From Pontibacter indicus (GTDB lineage Bacteria; Bacteroidota; Bacteroidia; Cytophagales; Hymenobacteraceae), in NCBI RefSeq assembly GCF_900156345.1, contig NZ_FTPP01000001.1, positions 1,612,001-1,676,000 of the forward strand: a DNA stretch of 64,000 nt, given 5' to 3'. The translations under genes were made by a program, and so were the position numbers. Below, one piece after another: positions 50,939 to 60,325 of this stretch. Every line of letters begins with the position of its first letter. Position 1 is the stretch's first letter. Below the pieces are notes generated by a model. The model did not search any database and had not been told where the DNA came from. It worked only from the letters and a program-made list of their open reading frames with translations.

Positions 50939-51028
50939 TGGGCACCCGGACTCAAAATTCCTTATGTTTTCCTAACTTGCATTTTCAACAGGTTCTTATT
51001 CACCCTTGTTTAAAACGACGCACACGCG

Positions 51029-54000
51029 ATGAACATCATCAAAAACCTGAAGATCAGGGACAAACTCCTCCTCCTGCTGGCGCTGCTCCTTTTCCCGCTC
51101 GTATACTTTGTGGCCACCAACGTGCAGCGCGAACTCGAAGACAACGAGAAGCTGAAACAGGAGGTGGTTCAGCTGAACGAGTCTGAAAAGATATCCGACC
51201 TGCTGCACGCCTTTCAGCGGGAGCGGGCCCGTATTTTGGCAGCCGCCGCCGGCGACTCGGCCTTTATGCTGGACGCCCGTGCCCAACGCGGCCTCACGGA
51301 TGCAACTGAAACAGAGCTTGTTAATTTCCTGAGCGAGAACAACCGCCCCCTGCCTGCCCTCGGCATGCTGCAGGAGCTTAAAAAATACCGTAACGACCTT
51401 GACCAGGGCAAGCTCGATGTGCTGGAGTTCCGGCGTTACTCTTCTAATTTTATTTTCAGCATGCTGGAGCGCATGGACGCCGGCGCCACAGGTATAGGCA
51501 ATGCCCGGATTGCCAGGCAGCTGAACAGTTTCAAGAGCTTGTCGGAAGCGAAAGTGCAGTTGGCCCGCATGCGCAGCCTGCTCATGAAATCGCTGCAGGA
51601 GGGCATTTTCTCTTACCAGGATTATGCCCAACTCATGACGCAGTACACGGCACACAACTCCGCCCTGAGCGAGTTTTACCGCTATGGCGAAAAGGATGCG
51701 GTTGCCCAAGTACAGCAGATTGTGGTGTCGGACGCGTATAAGCGCGGCGATGCGATCTTGAAAACCCTTCAGGAAAATCCCGAAGTGGACCTGAACAGGT
51801 TCGAGCCGCTCGCTGTCTATACCCTGTTCACTAACAACATCGAAACTATTCGCAAAGCCGAAGTAGCCCTGATCGGACAGATCCGGGAAGAGGTGGTGAA
51901 CGAGAGCACGAACAAGGAGCGCTACCTGCAGGTGCTGTTTGCGAGTCTGCTGGCCGTTCTGCTGCTGGTTGGCTTCCTGTCGTACTACATCATCAGCCTG
52001 ATCTCCGGGTCGCTTTCTACTCTCAAAAACGCGGCCGACCGCATCCGGCTGGGCGCTACCGACGTGCAGATCGACATCGACAGCAAAGACGAGATTGGCA
52101 GTGTGGCGGCCTCGTTCAGGGGCGTTGTGAAGAAAACGGTGATGCTCTCGGAAGTGACCAAAGCCATTGGCCAGGGCCGCTACGACATGGATGTGGAGCC
52201 GCAGAGCGAGGAAGACACGCTCAGCCTATCCATCCGCACCATGAAGGATAACCTGCATTCCTTCACCACCGACAATGCCAACCGCAATTGGGTGCTCACC
52301 GGCGTGGCCGAGCTCAGCAACCTGATCGGGGGCGAGTCCACGCTCGACAACGTGTCCAAGCACGCCCTCTCCTACCTCTGCAACTACACCGACTCCGAAG
52401 CGGGTGTGCTATACCTGTTCGAGAATGGCAAACTGGAGCCGGCTGCCAGCTACGGCGTGCAGCAGAATAAGGCGCAACTGCCCGTGTTTGAAATTGGAAC
52501 CGGCACAGTGGGCCAGGCGGTGAAGGAACGCAAAGTAAAAGTGCTGGAAAACGTGCAGGAAGAATACCTGCGCATCCGCTCCGGCCTTTCTGAAATCGAG
52601 CCGGCCACGGTCATCATCATGCCACTCTACTTTGGCAACACCATTGTCGGGGCGCTGGAGCTAGCCTCGCGCACGCCTTATACCGACGTGAAGCGCCGTA
52701 TGCTCGACTCTGCCTCGGAGCGCATTTCCGTCCTGATCCATACCCTGAAGGCGCACCTGCATACCCAGGAGCTGCTCTACGAAACACAGAACCAGGCCGA
52801 AGAACTTGAAACCCAGCAGGAGGAACTGCGCCAGCTCAATGCCGAGCTCAAGGCTTCGGAAGAAGAACTGCGCGTGAACCAGGAAGAGCTGCAGGAAAAG
52901 AACGCCGAGCTCGAAGAAAAAGCGCAGCTGCTGGAAGAGCAGTACGAGGCCCTTGGCGCCAAGAACAAGGCCCTGGAAGATGCCCGCGAAGCCATCGAGC
53001 TGAAGATACAACAGGTCGAAACCGTGAGCAAGTACAAGAGCGACTTCCTGGCCAACATGAGCCACGAACTGCGCACGCCGCTCAACAGTATCCTCATTCT
53101 TTCCAGGCTGCTGGCCGACAATACGGAAAACACGCTGTCGACCAAACAGATCGACCACGCCCACATCATCCACAAGTCAGGCAACGACCTGCTGCGCCTC
53201 ATCAACGAGATACTGGACCTTTCCAAAATCGAATCTGGTATGGTGAAGCTGGAAACCGAGGAACTGAAACTGGCCGATATTTCGATGAAGCCGATGTTCA
53301 AGGAACTGGCCGCCAAAAAGCAGATCAGCTTCAGGGAGCGCCACCTGGCAGGTGCTTTCGACAGCATCGTGACCGACCGCTTCCGACTGGAGCAGATCCT
53401 GAAGAACTTCATCGGCAATGCCATCAAGTTTACCGACGAGGGCGGCGAAGTAGAGTTTCAGGTATACCCGGTTAGCGATCGCCCGGCCTTTAAATCGGAG
53501 CGACTGCGCGAGTCGCAGGACGTGGTGGCCTTTGCCGTGCGCGACACAGGTATAGGTATAGCCCAGGACAAGCAGGAAATGGTGTTTGAAGCCTTCCAGC
53601 AAGCCGACACCTCTACCACACGCAAGTACGGCGGTACCGGGCTGGGCCTGACGATCAGCAAGGAGCTCGCCACTTTGCTGGGCGGTGAACTGTCGCTTGA
53701 GAGTGAACCGGGCAAGGGCAGCACCTTTACGCTATACCTGCCGCGCGTGCCACAAGGCGCCGTGAACGGTTCGGCTATACCTGCGCAGCCACAAGCTCCG
53801 GCCTACAAGCCAATGCCACAACCAACTGAGGCGCCACTTGCTATGGGCCAGCAGAAGAGTCAGAGCATGGGCCAGGTTTTCCTGGAAATGGAACGCGAGG
53901 ACAAGAAAGACATCTGCGTCGTGATCGTGGAAGACGACAAGGGCTTCAGCGACATCCTGGCCGACTTCGCCAAAGCGAAAAATTTCAAGGTGCACCAGGC

Positions 54001-55081
54001 CTTTACGGGTCGCGACGGCCTGCGCATGGCCCTGCAGCACAAACCTGACGCCATGCTGCTCGACATTCACCTGCCGGATATGAGTGGCTGGGATGTGCTC
54101 AAAAAAGTGCGGGAAGACAAGAACCTGCGCAGCATCAACGTGCACGTGATGTCGGCCTACGACAAGGAGGTGATTGGCGAGCATGCTGAAAACGAAGAGT
54201 ACCTGCCCAAGCCGGTCACGCTCGAGATGCTCAACAAGGCCTTTGGCTCCATTGTGCACAATTCGGGCGCCAACATCGAGAACATCCTGATCGTGGAGGA
54301 CAACGAGATCGAGAACAAGGCCGTGGCTGAGCTGCTGCTGGCCCACGGACTCAAGTCTACCTCCGCCTACTCCGCCGAAGAGGCCGAGGTGGTGCTGGCC
54401 AAGCAGAAAGTGGACTGCATCATCCTCGACCTGAACCTGCCGGGTATGAAGGGTTACGAGTGGATGAAGAAGATCAAGTCGCAGACCAAACTCGGCGACA
54501 TTCCGATCATCATCTACTCCGGCAAAGACCTGAGCGAGGACGAGGAGACGAAGCTGAAAGAGTTTGCCAACACGATCATCATCAAAAACGAGTACTCATA
54601 CCTGCGCCTGCTCGACGAAGTGCAGCTTTTCCTGCACAAGGTGAACCAGAAGCTGCCGCCGGGCAACGAGTTCAAGATGAAGCTGCACGTGCCCGAGGAA
54701 GTGCTGCGTGGCAAAAAGATACTGGTAGTGGACGACGATGTGCGCAACATCTATTCGCTGAGCAGTTTGCTGGAGATGCACGGCATGCAGGTAATTGCCG
54801 CTTATGATGGCAAGGAGGCACTGGAAAAACTTGACGCTGAGCCAGGTATAGACATGGTGCTCATGGACGTGATGATGCCCGAGATGGACGGTATAGAAGC
54901 GACAAAACGAATCCGGGCGGATTTACGTTTTAAGCAACTGCCGATTATTTCACTCACCGCCAAGGCCATGAAAGAGGACAGAGAAAAATGCATTGAAGCC
55001 GGGGCTTCTGATTATATTCCGAAACCAGTAGACACCGATAAGTTGCTGACCCTGATGCGGGTTTGGTTGTATGAAGCCTGA
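51029..55081 (+). CDS. hybrid histidine kinase (NIT-like sensor, HAMP, GAF, HisKA, HATPase, three receivers)
   Basis: A 1350-aa membrane sensor kinase: membrane segment about residues 10-28, a helical periplasmic sensor (about 30-295, NIT-like with QRERARILAAAAGD), membrane segment about 297-320, HAMP (about 325-375), GAF (about 430-575), coiled coil (about 580-660), HisKA with His679 (MSHELRTPLN), HATPase (about 790-910, with DTGIGIA and GTGLGL) and three receivers with phospho-Asp 1012, 1134 and 1280. In receiver 2 the usual Lys-Pro is Lys-Asn (IIIKNEYSY), so it may be altered in function. It starts an operon of four overlapping genes. The DTGIGI loop is written with two GGTATA motifs in tandem. 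Confidence 0.92.
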   Translation: MNIIKNLKIRDKLLLLLALLLFPLVYFVATNVQRELEDNEKLKQEVVQLNESEKISDLLHAFQRERARILAAAAGDSAFMLDARAQRGLTDATETELVNFLSENNRPLPALGMLQELKKYRNDLDQGKLDVLEFRRYSSNFIFSMLERMDAGATGIGNARIARQLNSFKSLSEAKVQLARMRSLLMKSLQEGIFSYQDYAQLMTQYTAHNSALSEFYRYGEKDAVAQVQQIVVSDAYKRGDAILKTLQENPEVDLNRFEPLAVYTLFTNNIETIRKAEVALIGQIREEVVNESTNKERYLQVLFASLLAVLLLVGFLSYYIISLISGSLSTLKNAADRIRLGATDVQIDIDSKDEIGSVAASFRGVVKKTVMLSEVTKAIGQGRYDMDVEPQSEEDTLSLSIRTMKDNLHSFTTDNANRNWVLTGVAELSNLIGGESTLDNVSKHALSYLCNYTDSEAGVLYLFENGKLEPAASYGVQQNKAQLPVFEIGTGTVGQAVKERKVKVLENVQEEYLRIRSGLSEIEPATVIIMPLYFGNTIVGALELASRTPYTDVKRRMLDSASERISVLIHTLKAHLHTQELLYETQNQAEELETQQEELRQLNAELKASEEELRVNQEELQEKNAELEEKAQLLEEQYEALGAKNKALEDAREAIELKIQQVETVSKYKSDFLANMSHELRTPLNSILILSRLLADNTENTLSTKQIDHAHIIHKSGNDLLRLINEILDLSKIESGMVKLETEELKLADISMKPMFKELAAKKQISFRERHLAGAFDSIVTDRFRLEQILKNFIGNAIKFTDEGGEVEFQVYPVSDRPAFKSERLRESQDVVAFAVRDTGIGIAQDKQEMVFEAFQQADTSTTRKYGGTGLGLTISKELATLLGGELSLESEPGKGSTFTLYLPRVPQGAVNGSAIPAQPQAPAYKPMPQPTEAPLAMGQQKSQSMGQVFLEMEREDKKDICVVIVEDDKGFSDILADFAKAKNFKVHQAFTGRDGLRMALQHKPDAMLLDIHLPDMSGWDVLKKVREDKNLRSINVHVMSAYDKEVIGEHAENEEYLPKPVTLEMLNKAFGSIVHNSGANIENILIVEDNEIENKAVAELLLAHGLKSTSAYSAEEAEVVLAKQKVDCIILDLNLPGMKGYEWMKKIKSQTKLGDIPIIIYSGKDLSEDEETKLKEFANTIIIKNEYSYLRLLDEVQLFLHKVNQKLPPGNEFKMKLHVPEEVLRGKKILVVDDDVRNIYSLSSLLEMHGMQVIAAYDGKEALEKLDAEPGIDMVLMDVMMPEMDGIEATKRIRADLRFKQLPIISLTAKAMKEDREKCIEAGASDYIPKPVDTDKLLTLMRVWLYEA

Positions 55082-55901
55082 GCAGGATGATTTGTTTGAG
55101 CAGGAGGTAGAGGCGCTCATCAAAGAAATACACACCCAGTACGGATACGATTTCAGCGGCTATGCCCGGGCCTCGGTGTACCGCCGCATCAAGCGGTTTC
55201 TGGGGCAGAAGCATTTGCATAGCATCGACGATTTGCGGAAACACCTGTTCACGGACAGTTTTTTCTTCGAGAACTTTCTACAGGAGATCACCGTGAACGT
55301 GACGGAGATGTTCCGCGACCCGACCTTCTACAAGTCGCTGCGCGAGAACGTGCTGCCCATCCTGTCCACCTACCCCTTCATCAAGGTATGGGACGCGGGC
55401 TGTTCGACCGGTGAGGAATTGTTCTCTTTAGCGATTTTGCTGGAAGAGGAAGGACTGCTGGGCCGCACCAAGATTTACGCTACCGACATCAACCAGAAGG
55501 TATTGCGTCAGGCGAAGGAAGGCATCTTTTCAGCCACACAGGTGGCCGCCTATACCTCCGCCTACTATGCAGCGGGCGGCAAGCGCGATTTCGTTACCTA
55601 CTATACCAGCAACTACGGCAGCGTGAAGTTTGACTCCTCGCTTGTTCGGAACGTGGTGTTTTATCCGCACAACCTGGCCACTGACAGCTCGTTCAACGAG
55701 TTTCACCTGATCGTGTGCCGCAACGTGCTGATCTACTTTAACCGGGCGCTGCAGGACCGCGTTTTCAATTTGTTCGACGAGAGCCTGGTGGACCTTGGCT
55801 ACCTGGCACTGGGCAAAAAGGAGACGCTGGTGATGTCGGGCATCAACGACCGCTATGACTTTGTAGACAAGAGCAACCGCATTTATCGCAAAAATTCCTG
55901 A
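55071..55901 (+). CDS. cheR: CheR-type protein-glutamate methyltransferase
   Basis: A 276-aa protein with an N-terminal all-alpha CheR domain (about residues 5-60: YGYDFSGYARASVYRRIKRFL) and a C-terminal SAM-dependent domain with WDAGCSTGEELFSLAILL (about 106-123) and FHLIVCRNVLIYF (about 213-225). It would methylate glutamates of receptor-like proteins. It starts 11 bp inside the end of the kinase gene, so translation is coupled. No chemoreceptor or flagellar gene is in the window, so it may serve a signalling path other than swimming. Confidence 0.92.
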   Translation: MKPEQDDLFEQEVEALIKEIHTQYGYDFSGYARASVYRRIKRFLGQKHLHSIDDLRKHLFTDSFFFENFLQEITVNVTEMFRDPTFYKSLRENVLPILSTYPFIKVWDAGCSTGEELFSLAILLEEEGLLGRTKIYATDINQKVLRQAKEGIFSATQVAAYTSAYYAAGGKRDFVTYYTSNYGSVKFDSSLVRNVVFYPHNLATDSSFNEFHLIVCRNVLIYFNRALQDRVFNLFDESLVDLGYLALGKKETLVMSGINDRYDFVDKSNRIYRKNS

Positions 55902-56476
55902 TGCACGGCACTTCATCCAGACTGATCGTAATAGGTGGCTCCTGGGGCGGTATACAGGCGTCGATGAAAATTCTGCGCGCACTGCCTGCCGACTACCCTT
56001 TTCCCGTTGTGCTGGTGCTGCACCGTTTGCGCAATTACGAGGGCAACCTGCAGGAGCTCTACGAAAAAAAGCTGGCCCTGAAGGCGGTGGAAATAGATGA
56101 TAAAGCACCACTGGAGGCGGGCCACCTGTACATTGCCCCGGCCAACTACCACGTGCTGCTCGAAAAGGACCATACCTTCTCGCTCGACGACTCGGAGCTG
56201 GAGAACTACTCCCGCCCCTCCATCGACGTGACGTTTACCAGCGCGGCCGATGTTTTCGGGAAAAACACGGTGGGTATTCTACTTAGTGGCGCCAGCAAGG
56301 ATGGAAGTTCAGGATTAAAGCATATATTTGACAAACGGGGCACCGCCATTGTACAGCACCCCGGCGAAGCGGAGATTGCAATCATGCCGCTGGCAGCCAT
56401 CAACAGCACACCCGGCTGTCGTATCATGAACATTGAGGGCATACAGGCTTATTTGCTAACCTTACATGAACACTGA
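55901..56476 (+). CDS. cheB: CheB-type methylesterase without receiver domain
   Basis: A 191-aa protein covering only the catalytic domain. The triad Ser14 (GGSWGG), His41 (LVLHRLR) and Asp134 (GASKDG) is complete. Canonical CheB is about 350 aa with an N-terminal receiver; the missing receiver here could be supplied by the neighbouring kinases' receivers. It would remove methyl groups added by CheR. The start codon shares one base with the cheR stop (TGATG), and the next gene overlaps its end by 11 bp. Confidence 0.92.
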   Translation: MHGTSSRLIVIGGSWGGIQASMKILRALPADYPFPVVLVLHRLRNYEGNLQELYEKKLALKAVEIDDKAPLEAGHLYIAPANYHVLLEKDHTFSLDDSELENYSRPSIDVTFTSAADVFGKNTVGILLSGASKDGSSGLKHIFDKRGTAIVQHPGEAEIAIMPLAAINSTPGCRIMNIEGIQAYLLTLHEH

Positions 56477-57677
56477 CCACGATATTTTACCTATTACAAC
56501 CTTGCCTACTCATACCCACCCGGTGAAGATCTTGCTCGTGGACGACAAGGAGGAAAACCTTGTCAGCCTGATGAGTTTGCTTTCGGAAGAAGGCGACCAT
56601 ACCAACTACCTGCTGGCCAATTCGGGTGAAGAAGCCCTGAAGCTTGCTCTGCAGGAAGAAATCGCCCTTATTTTGTTAGATGTGCAAATGCCCGGTATGA
56701 ACGGCTACGAGGTAGCCCGCTACCTGCGCGACATTTCCAAAACGCGCGACATTCCGATCATTTTCGTGACGGCCATTAACCAGCAGGATGTGCACGTGAT
56801 GGAGGGCTTTGAGGCCGGTGCCGTAGACTTTCTCTTCAAGCCCCTGCACCCTGCCATTACCAAAGCCAAGGTGGCGGCTTTTGTGCGCTTTTATCTTCAG
56901 AAAAAGGAGATTGAGCAGGCCCACAAACGCACGCAGGAGATCAACCGCGAACTGGAGGAACGCGTGCTTGCCCGCACTGCCGAGCTCACTCGTGTGAACA
57001 AAGACCTCGACAACTTCGTCTATACCGCCTCCCACGACCTGAAGGCACCGATCAACAACATTGAGGGGCTGGTTACTGCGTTGGGAGAAGTGCTGGAAAA
57101 CCCGGAGGAGGCACGTGACGAACTCAACATCATCATGGCCATGATCCAGGACGCCATCAGCCGCTTCAAACATACCCTGATGGACCTGACGGAAGTGGCC
57201 AAGCTGCAGCATCAGGACGAAACGGCGGCTGAAAGCGTTCGCTTCGAAGAGCTGATCGACGACATCACCCTCAACATCCAGGATCTGATCTTCAAGTACG
57301 ACGCCACCATCGAGACCGATTTTTCGGAAGTCCCGGACATGGTTTTCTCCCGCAAAAACCTGCGCAGCATAGTCTATAACCTGGTGTCGAATGCCATCAA
57401 GTATAGCTCGCCGGAACGCAAGCCCATCATCTGGGTGAGTACTTACCGGGAAGGTGACTATACCGTGTTCTGCGTGAAAGACAATGGACTTGGACTGAAA
57501 TCAGAAGACCGGGATAAAGTGTTTGATATGTTTAAGCGCCTGCACGCCCATGTGGAAGGAACAGGCGTAGGTCTGGCCATTGTGAAGCGAATTGTAGAGA
57601 ACAGCGACGGTAAAATAGAATGCGACAGCGAACAAGGCAAAGGCTCCGAATTCAGGGTATACCTGAAAGGCGTTTAG
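56466..57677 (+). CDS. response regulator-histidine kinase
   Basis: A 403-aa soluble protein: receiver domain (about residues 18-135; phospho-Asp72 in LLDVQMPGMNG), coiled coil (about 145-180), HisKA with His190 (ASHDLKAPINN) and HATPase (about 285-402: NLVSNAIKYSS, DNGLGL, GTGVGLAIVK). It lacks a sensor domain and overlaps cheB by 11 bp, so it likely takes phosphoryl groups within the operon's circuit. A terminator follows. Confidence 0.92.
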   Translation: MNTDHDILPITTLPTHTHPVKILLVDDKEENLVSLMSLLSEEGDHTNYLLANSGEEALKLALQEEIALILLDVQMPGMNGYEVARYLRDISKTRDIPIIFVTAINQQDVHVMEGFEAGAVDFLFKPLHPAITKAKVAAFVRFYLQKKEIEQAHKRTQEINRELEERVLARTAELTRVNKDLDNFVYTASHDLKAPINNIEGLVTALGEVLENPEEARDELNIIMAMIQDAISRFKHTLMDLTEVAKLQHQDETAAESVRFEELIDDITLNIQDLIFKYDATIETDFSEVPDMVFSRKNLRSIVYNLVSNAIKYSSPERKPIIWVSTYREGDYTVFCVKDNGLGLKSEDRDKVFDMFKRLHAHVEGTGVGLAIVKRIVENSDGKIECDSEQGKGSEFRVYLKGV

Positions 57678-57709
57678 AGAACAGAAAGCCCACATAAGCA
57701 GTCAGGCAT

Positions 57710-57750
57710 AAAAAAGCCACTTCCAGAATGGTCCGGAAGGGGCTTTTTAT
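57710..57750. terminator. bidirectional terminator between the kinase and PepD genes
   Basis: AAAAAGCCACTTCC and GGAAGGGGCTTTTT pair around a 10-base loop; the A run on one side and T run on the other serve both convergent genes. Confidence 0.8.
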
Positions 57751-57767
57751 TTCAGGCAATAATAGAG

Positions 57768-59231
57768 TTAGGCCTTTGCAGGTATACGTTTCAGAGTATT
57801 GAGCAGGAAATCCCAATATTTCTGCACCGAGCTGATCTGCACTTTCTCGTCAGGAGAGTGTGCGCCGCGGATGTTCGGGCCGAATGAAATCATCTCCATC
57901 TCCGGATAGTTCGAGCCGATGATGCCGCACTCCAGGCCAGCGTGGCAGGCGTTTACATGCGCTTCCCCGTTATACTTTTCTTTGTAGAGGTCGCTCATAA
58001 GTTGCACAATGCCCGCACCCGGACGCGGCGTCCAGCCCGGATACGAACCGCTCAGACTTACCGAAGCGCCAGCCAGTTCCAGCGCGCTCTGAATGGCTGC
58101 GGCCAGGTCCATCTTCTCGCTGTCGACGGAGCTGCGCGTGAGGCACTGTACCTGCAGTTTTCCGTCTTGCACCAGCACGCGGGCCACGTTGTTGGATGTC
58201 TGCACCAGGTGCTCAATGTCCGGACTCATGCGGTATACCCCGTTGTGGCAGGCATAAAGTGCGCGAAGCAATTTTGCCTGGTAATCGGCTGGCAGTACCT
58301 GTGCCGGCGCCTCTACCTCCTCTACTGTCACAGCCAGGTTAGGGTCGGTGGTGGCGTGCTCGTTTTTCAGGATGGCTGTCAGTTCAGCTACAAACTTTTC
58401 GAAAGCAGTTGCCTGCTCAGCAGGTACAGCAACCACAGCCACCGACTCACGCGGAATAGCATTGCGCAGTCCGCCGCCGTCGATAGAGCCAATGAGCAGA
58501 CCAGTCTTTTCGGCAGCCTGGTGCAGCAGGCGGTTCATCAGTTTGTTGGCGTTGCCACGACCCAAATAGATGTCCATACCCGAGTGTCCGCCGGTCAGTC
58601 CTTTGATGCTTACTTTGTAGCCTTTCACATCGCCGCTTATACCTTCAGGCTGGTAGGTACCAGTAGCGTTGATGTCTACACCACCTGCGCAACCAATGGT
58701 CAGCTCGGTATCGTCTTCGGTGTCGAGGTTGAGCATGATGTCGGCTTTCAGTACGCCTCCTTTCAGGCCAAGGGCACCGGTCATGCCGGTCTCTTCGTCC
58801 ACCGTGAAAAGCGCCTCAATGGCCGGATGCTCAATGTCGTTGGCAGCCAGCAGCGTCATGATCGAGGCAACACCCAGTCCATTGTCCGCGCCCAGCGTGG
58901 TGCCGCGGGCCTTCACCCAGTCACCGTCCACATACATGTCGATGCCCTGCGTGTCGAAGTCAAAATTGGTATCGGCATTTTTCTGGTGCACCATGTCAAC
59001 GTGACTTTGGATGAGCACCGTTTTGCGGTCTTCCATGCCGGGTGTGGCGGGTTTCTTGATGATGACGTTGCCGATCTCATCCTGGATGGTTTCCAGTCCG
59101 AGTTTCTGGCCAAATTCCATCATGAACGCGATCACGCGTGCTTCTTTTTTAGAGGGCCGCGGCACGGCGTTCAGGTCAGCGAAATTATTCCAAAGGGCCT
59201 TCGGCTCCAGTGCTCTTACTTCAGTGCTCAT
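57768..59231 (-). CDS. pepD: aminoacyl-histidine (beta-Ala-His) dipeptidase, M20 family
   Basis: A 487-aa cytoplasmic metallopeptidase. M20 metal-site motifs: QSHVDMVHQ (about residues 75-83), GTTLGADNGLGVA (about 108-120) and VDEETGMTG (about 142-150), followed by the PepD-specific dimer domain and a late HACHAGLECGIIG. It hydrolyses Xaa-His and related dipeptides. The frame is open to 59336, but ATG at 59231 (MSTEVRALEPKALWNNF) is the usual family start; the upstream piece is non-conserved. Confidence 0.92.
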   Translation of the reverse strand: MSTEVRALEPKALWNNFADLNAVPRPSKKEARVIAFMMEFGQKLGLETIQDEIGNVIIKKPATPGMEDRKTVLIQSHVDMVHQKNADTNFDFDTQGIDMYVDGDWVKARGTTLGADNGLGVASIMTLLAANDIEHPAIEALFTVDEETGMTGALGLKGGVLKADIMLNLDTEDDTELTIGCAGGVDINATGTYQPEGISGDVKGYKVSIKGLTGGHSGMDIYLGRGNANKLMNRLLHQAAEKTGLLIGSIDGGGLRNAIPRESVAVVAVPAEQATAFEKFVAELTAILKNEHATTDPNLAVTVEEVEAPAQVLPADYQAKLLRALYACHNGVYRMSPDIEHLVQTSNNVARVLVQDGKLQVQCLTRSSVDSEKMDLAAAIQSALELAGASVSLSGSYPGWTPRPGAGIVQLMSDLYKEKYNGEAHVNACHAGLECGIIGSNYPEMEMISFGPNIRGAHSPDEKVQISSVQKYWDFLLNTLKRIPAKA

Positions 59232-59354
59232 ATCTGATTTGCTTATGTCTGGTGTTGAAATAATGAATTGCAATTGCCAGTGGCAATGTGGCGCTAAGGT
59301 AATAAGAATATGGGAAAGGTTTTGGTTTGCGGGCATATGCTTGGTTGGTGTAGG

Positions 59355-59512
59355 TATAGCTATTAGCTATGGCGCGAGCGTCTACGCTTGTGTCTGGTAT
59401 GGTGAGGTCTCTAGCCCCGTGGCAGGTATATGAATTGTCTTGTATCATAAGGATATGCCCTCGCTCGTGTCCCGCGAGTGTGCGTTATCGGGCGGACTCT
59501 GGTCGCTTGAGG
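59355..59512 (+). repeat. interspersed repeat module B, copy 3
   Basis: Begins GGCGCGAGCGTC and ends GGGCGGACTCTGGTCGC, as copy 1, with the shared ATGCCCTCGCTCG centre as copy 2. It stands about 50 bp before the two-hairpin element, the same order as at 12.9-13.2 kb. Confidence 0.75.
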
Positions 59513-59559
59513 AGAAGCTTTTGCTAGTGTAGCTACTGCCCTTGCAGGTATAGCGATCT

Positions 59560-59715
59560 GTCTTGTTTTATAGCTTCGCCTGTGCGGCGGGCACTCACTT
59601 TTTGTCTTGACACAAAAAGTAAGCAAAAAAGTCAAGACGCTCCAAACTCGCTGACCGCTCAGACAGTGGAGCGTCAAAAAGTGCACCTGGCAATGTTACT
59701 TGTTGCATTGTGAGC
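59560..59715 (+). repeat. two-hairpin interspersed element A, copy 3
   Basis: Hairpin 1: arms 59594-59605 and 59612-59623, 11 of 12 paired, loop CTTGAC. Hairpin 2: perfect arms GACGCTCCA (59636-59644) and TGGAGCGTC (59667-59675) around CTCGCTGACCGCTC. A GTGCACCTGG block follows. Confidence 0.85.
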
Positions 59716-59795
59716 GTGCAAGTTAGTCTTGTTATACCTGTCAGTGGTCAGTGTGGCCTTTACGACAGAGCTTATACCTTAGGTATAGCTGCAAC

Positions 59796-59830
59796 AGAAA
59801 AGTCCCCCTTCGAAGGGGGCAGGGGGATGA
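59796..59830 (+). repeat. CCCCCTTCGAAGGGGG palindrome module, copy 3
   Basis: AAAAGT, palindrome, CAGGGGGATGACA, the same as at 13473-13505. Confidence 0.7.
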
Positions 59831-60325
59831 CAATCGTTCCCAGATTCCCCTTTCGGGAGGGGGCAGGGGTGGGTTAACCGTGCACCGAGATCCTGTTAAT
59901 CCTGGGGGTAGGGGCCCTCTTTAAAATCCTGATTCAGACAGGCTATACCTGATCAGCCACCGCCGACCGGTTTAAACACTCACAGGCTTAAAGTCGTTGC
60001 TCCATACCTGTTTAATCAACCCAAAGGAATAGAAGCACTCCTCTTCTCCAAGTCCGAAAAAAATTCGAAACCCTGCGTCTTTCTGCTCCCCTCCCCGTCA
60101 TCCTGATGAATTTGAAACCAAAACATCAAACCAATTCATCATATGGAACCGATTTACCATTTCGCAACACCGCAGTCTCTTCAAAACCAGAAATCAGGAC
60201 AGCACAGCCAAACCCCAGAATAACAGCAGCCGGATACGCAGCAACACTGCAGCAAAGAAACCTGCGAGCGAGCGCAAAAAGCGAACCCTTCTCTGCTCAC
60301 CCTTGCCCTGATTCTATTCTGCGGC

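Larger units (their letters stand above)
59232..60325. other. gene-free mosaic of intergenic repeats
   Basis: Module B (about 59355-59512), the two-hairpin element (59560-59715), a TTCGAAGGGGG module (59796-59830) and GGGGGTAGGGGCCC blocks (about 59885-59940) follow one another with several GGTATA motifs. The last 220 bp belong to the phosphatase leader, which has a reading-frame problem. Confidence 0.7.

Noticed and set aside
57942..59237. 431-aa open frame opposite PepD
   Set aside because: Shadow; PepD has intact M20 metal motifs on the minus strand.
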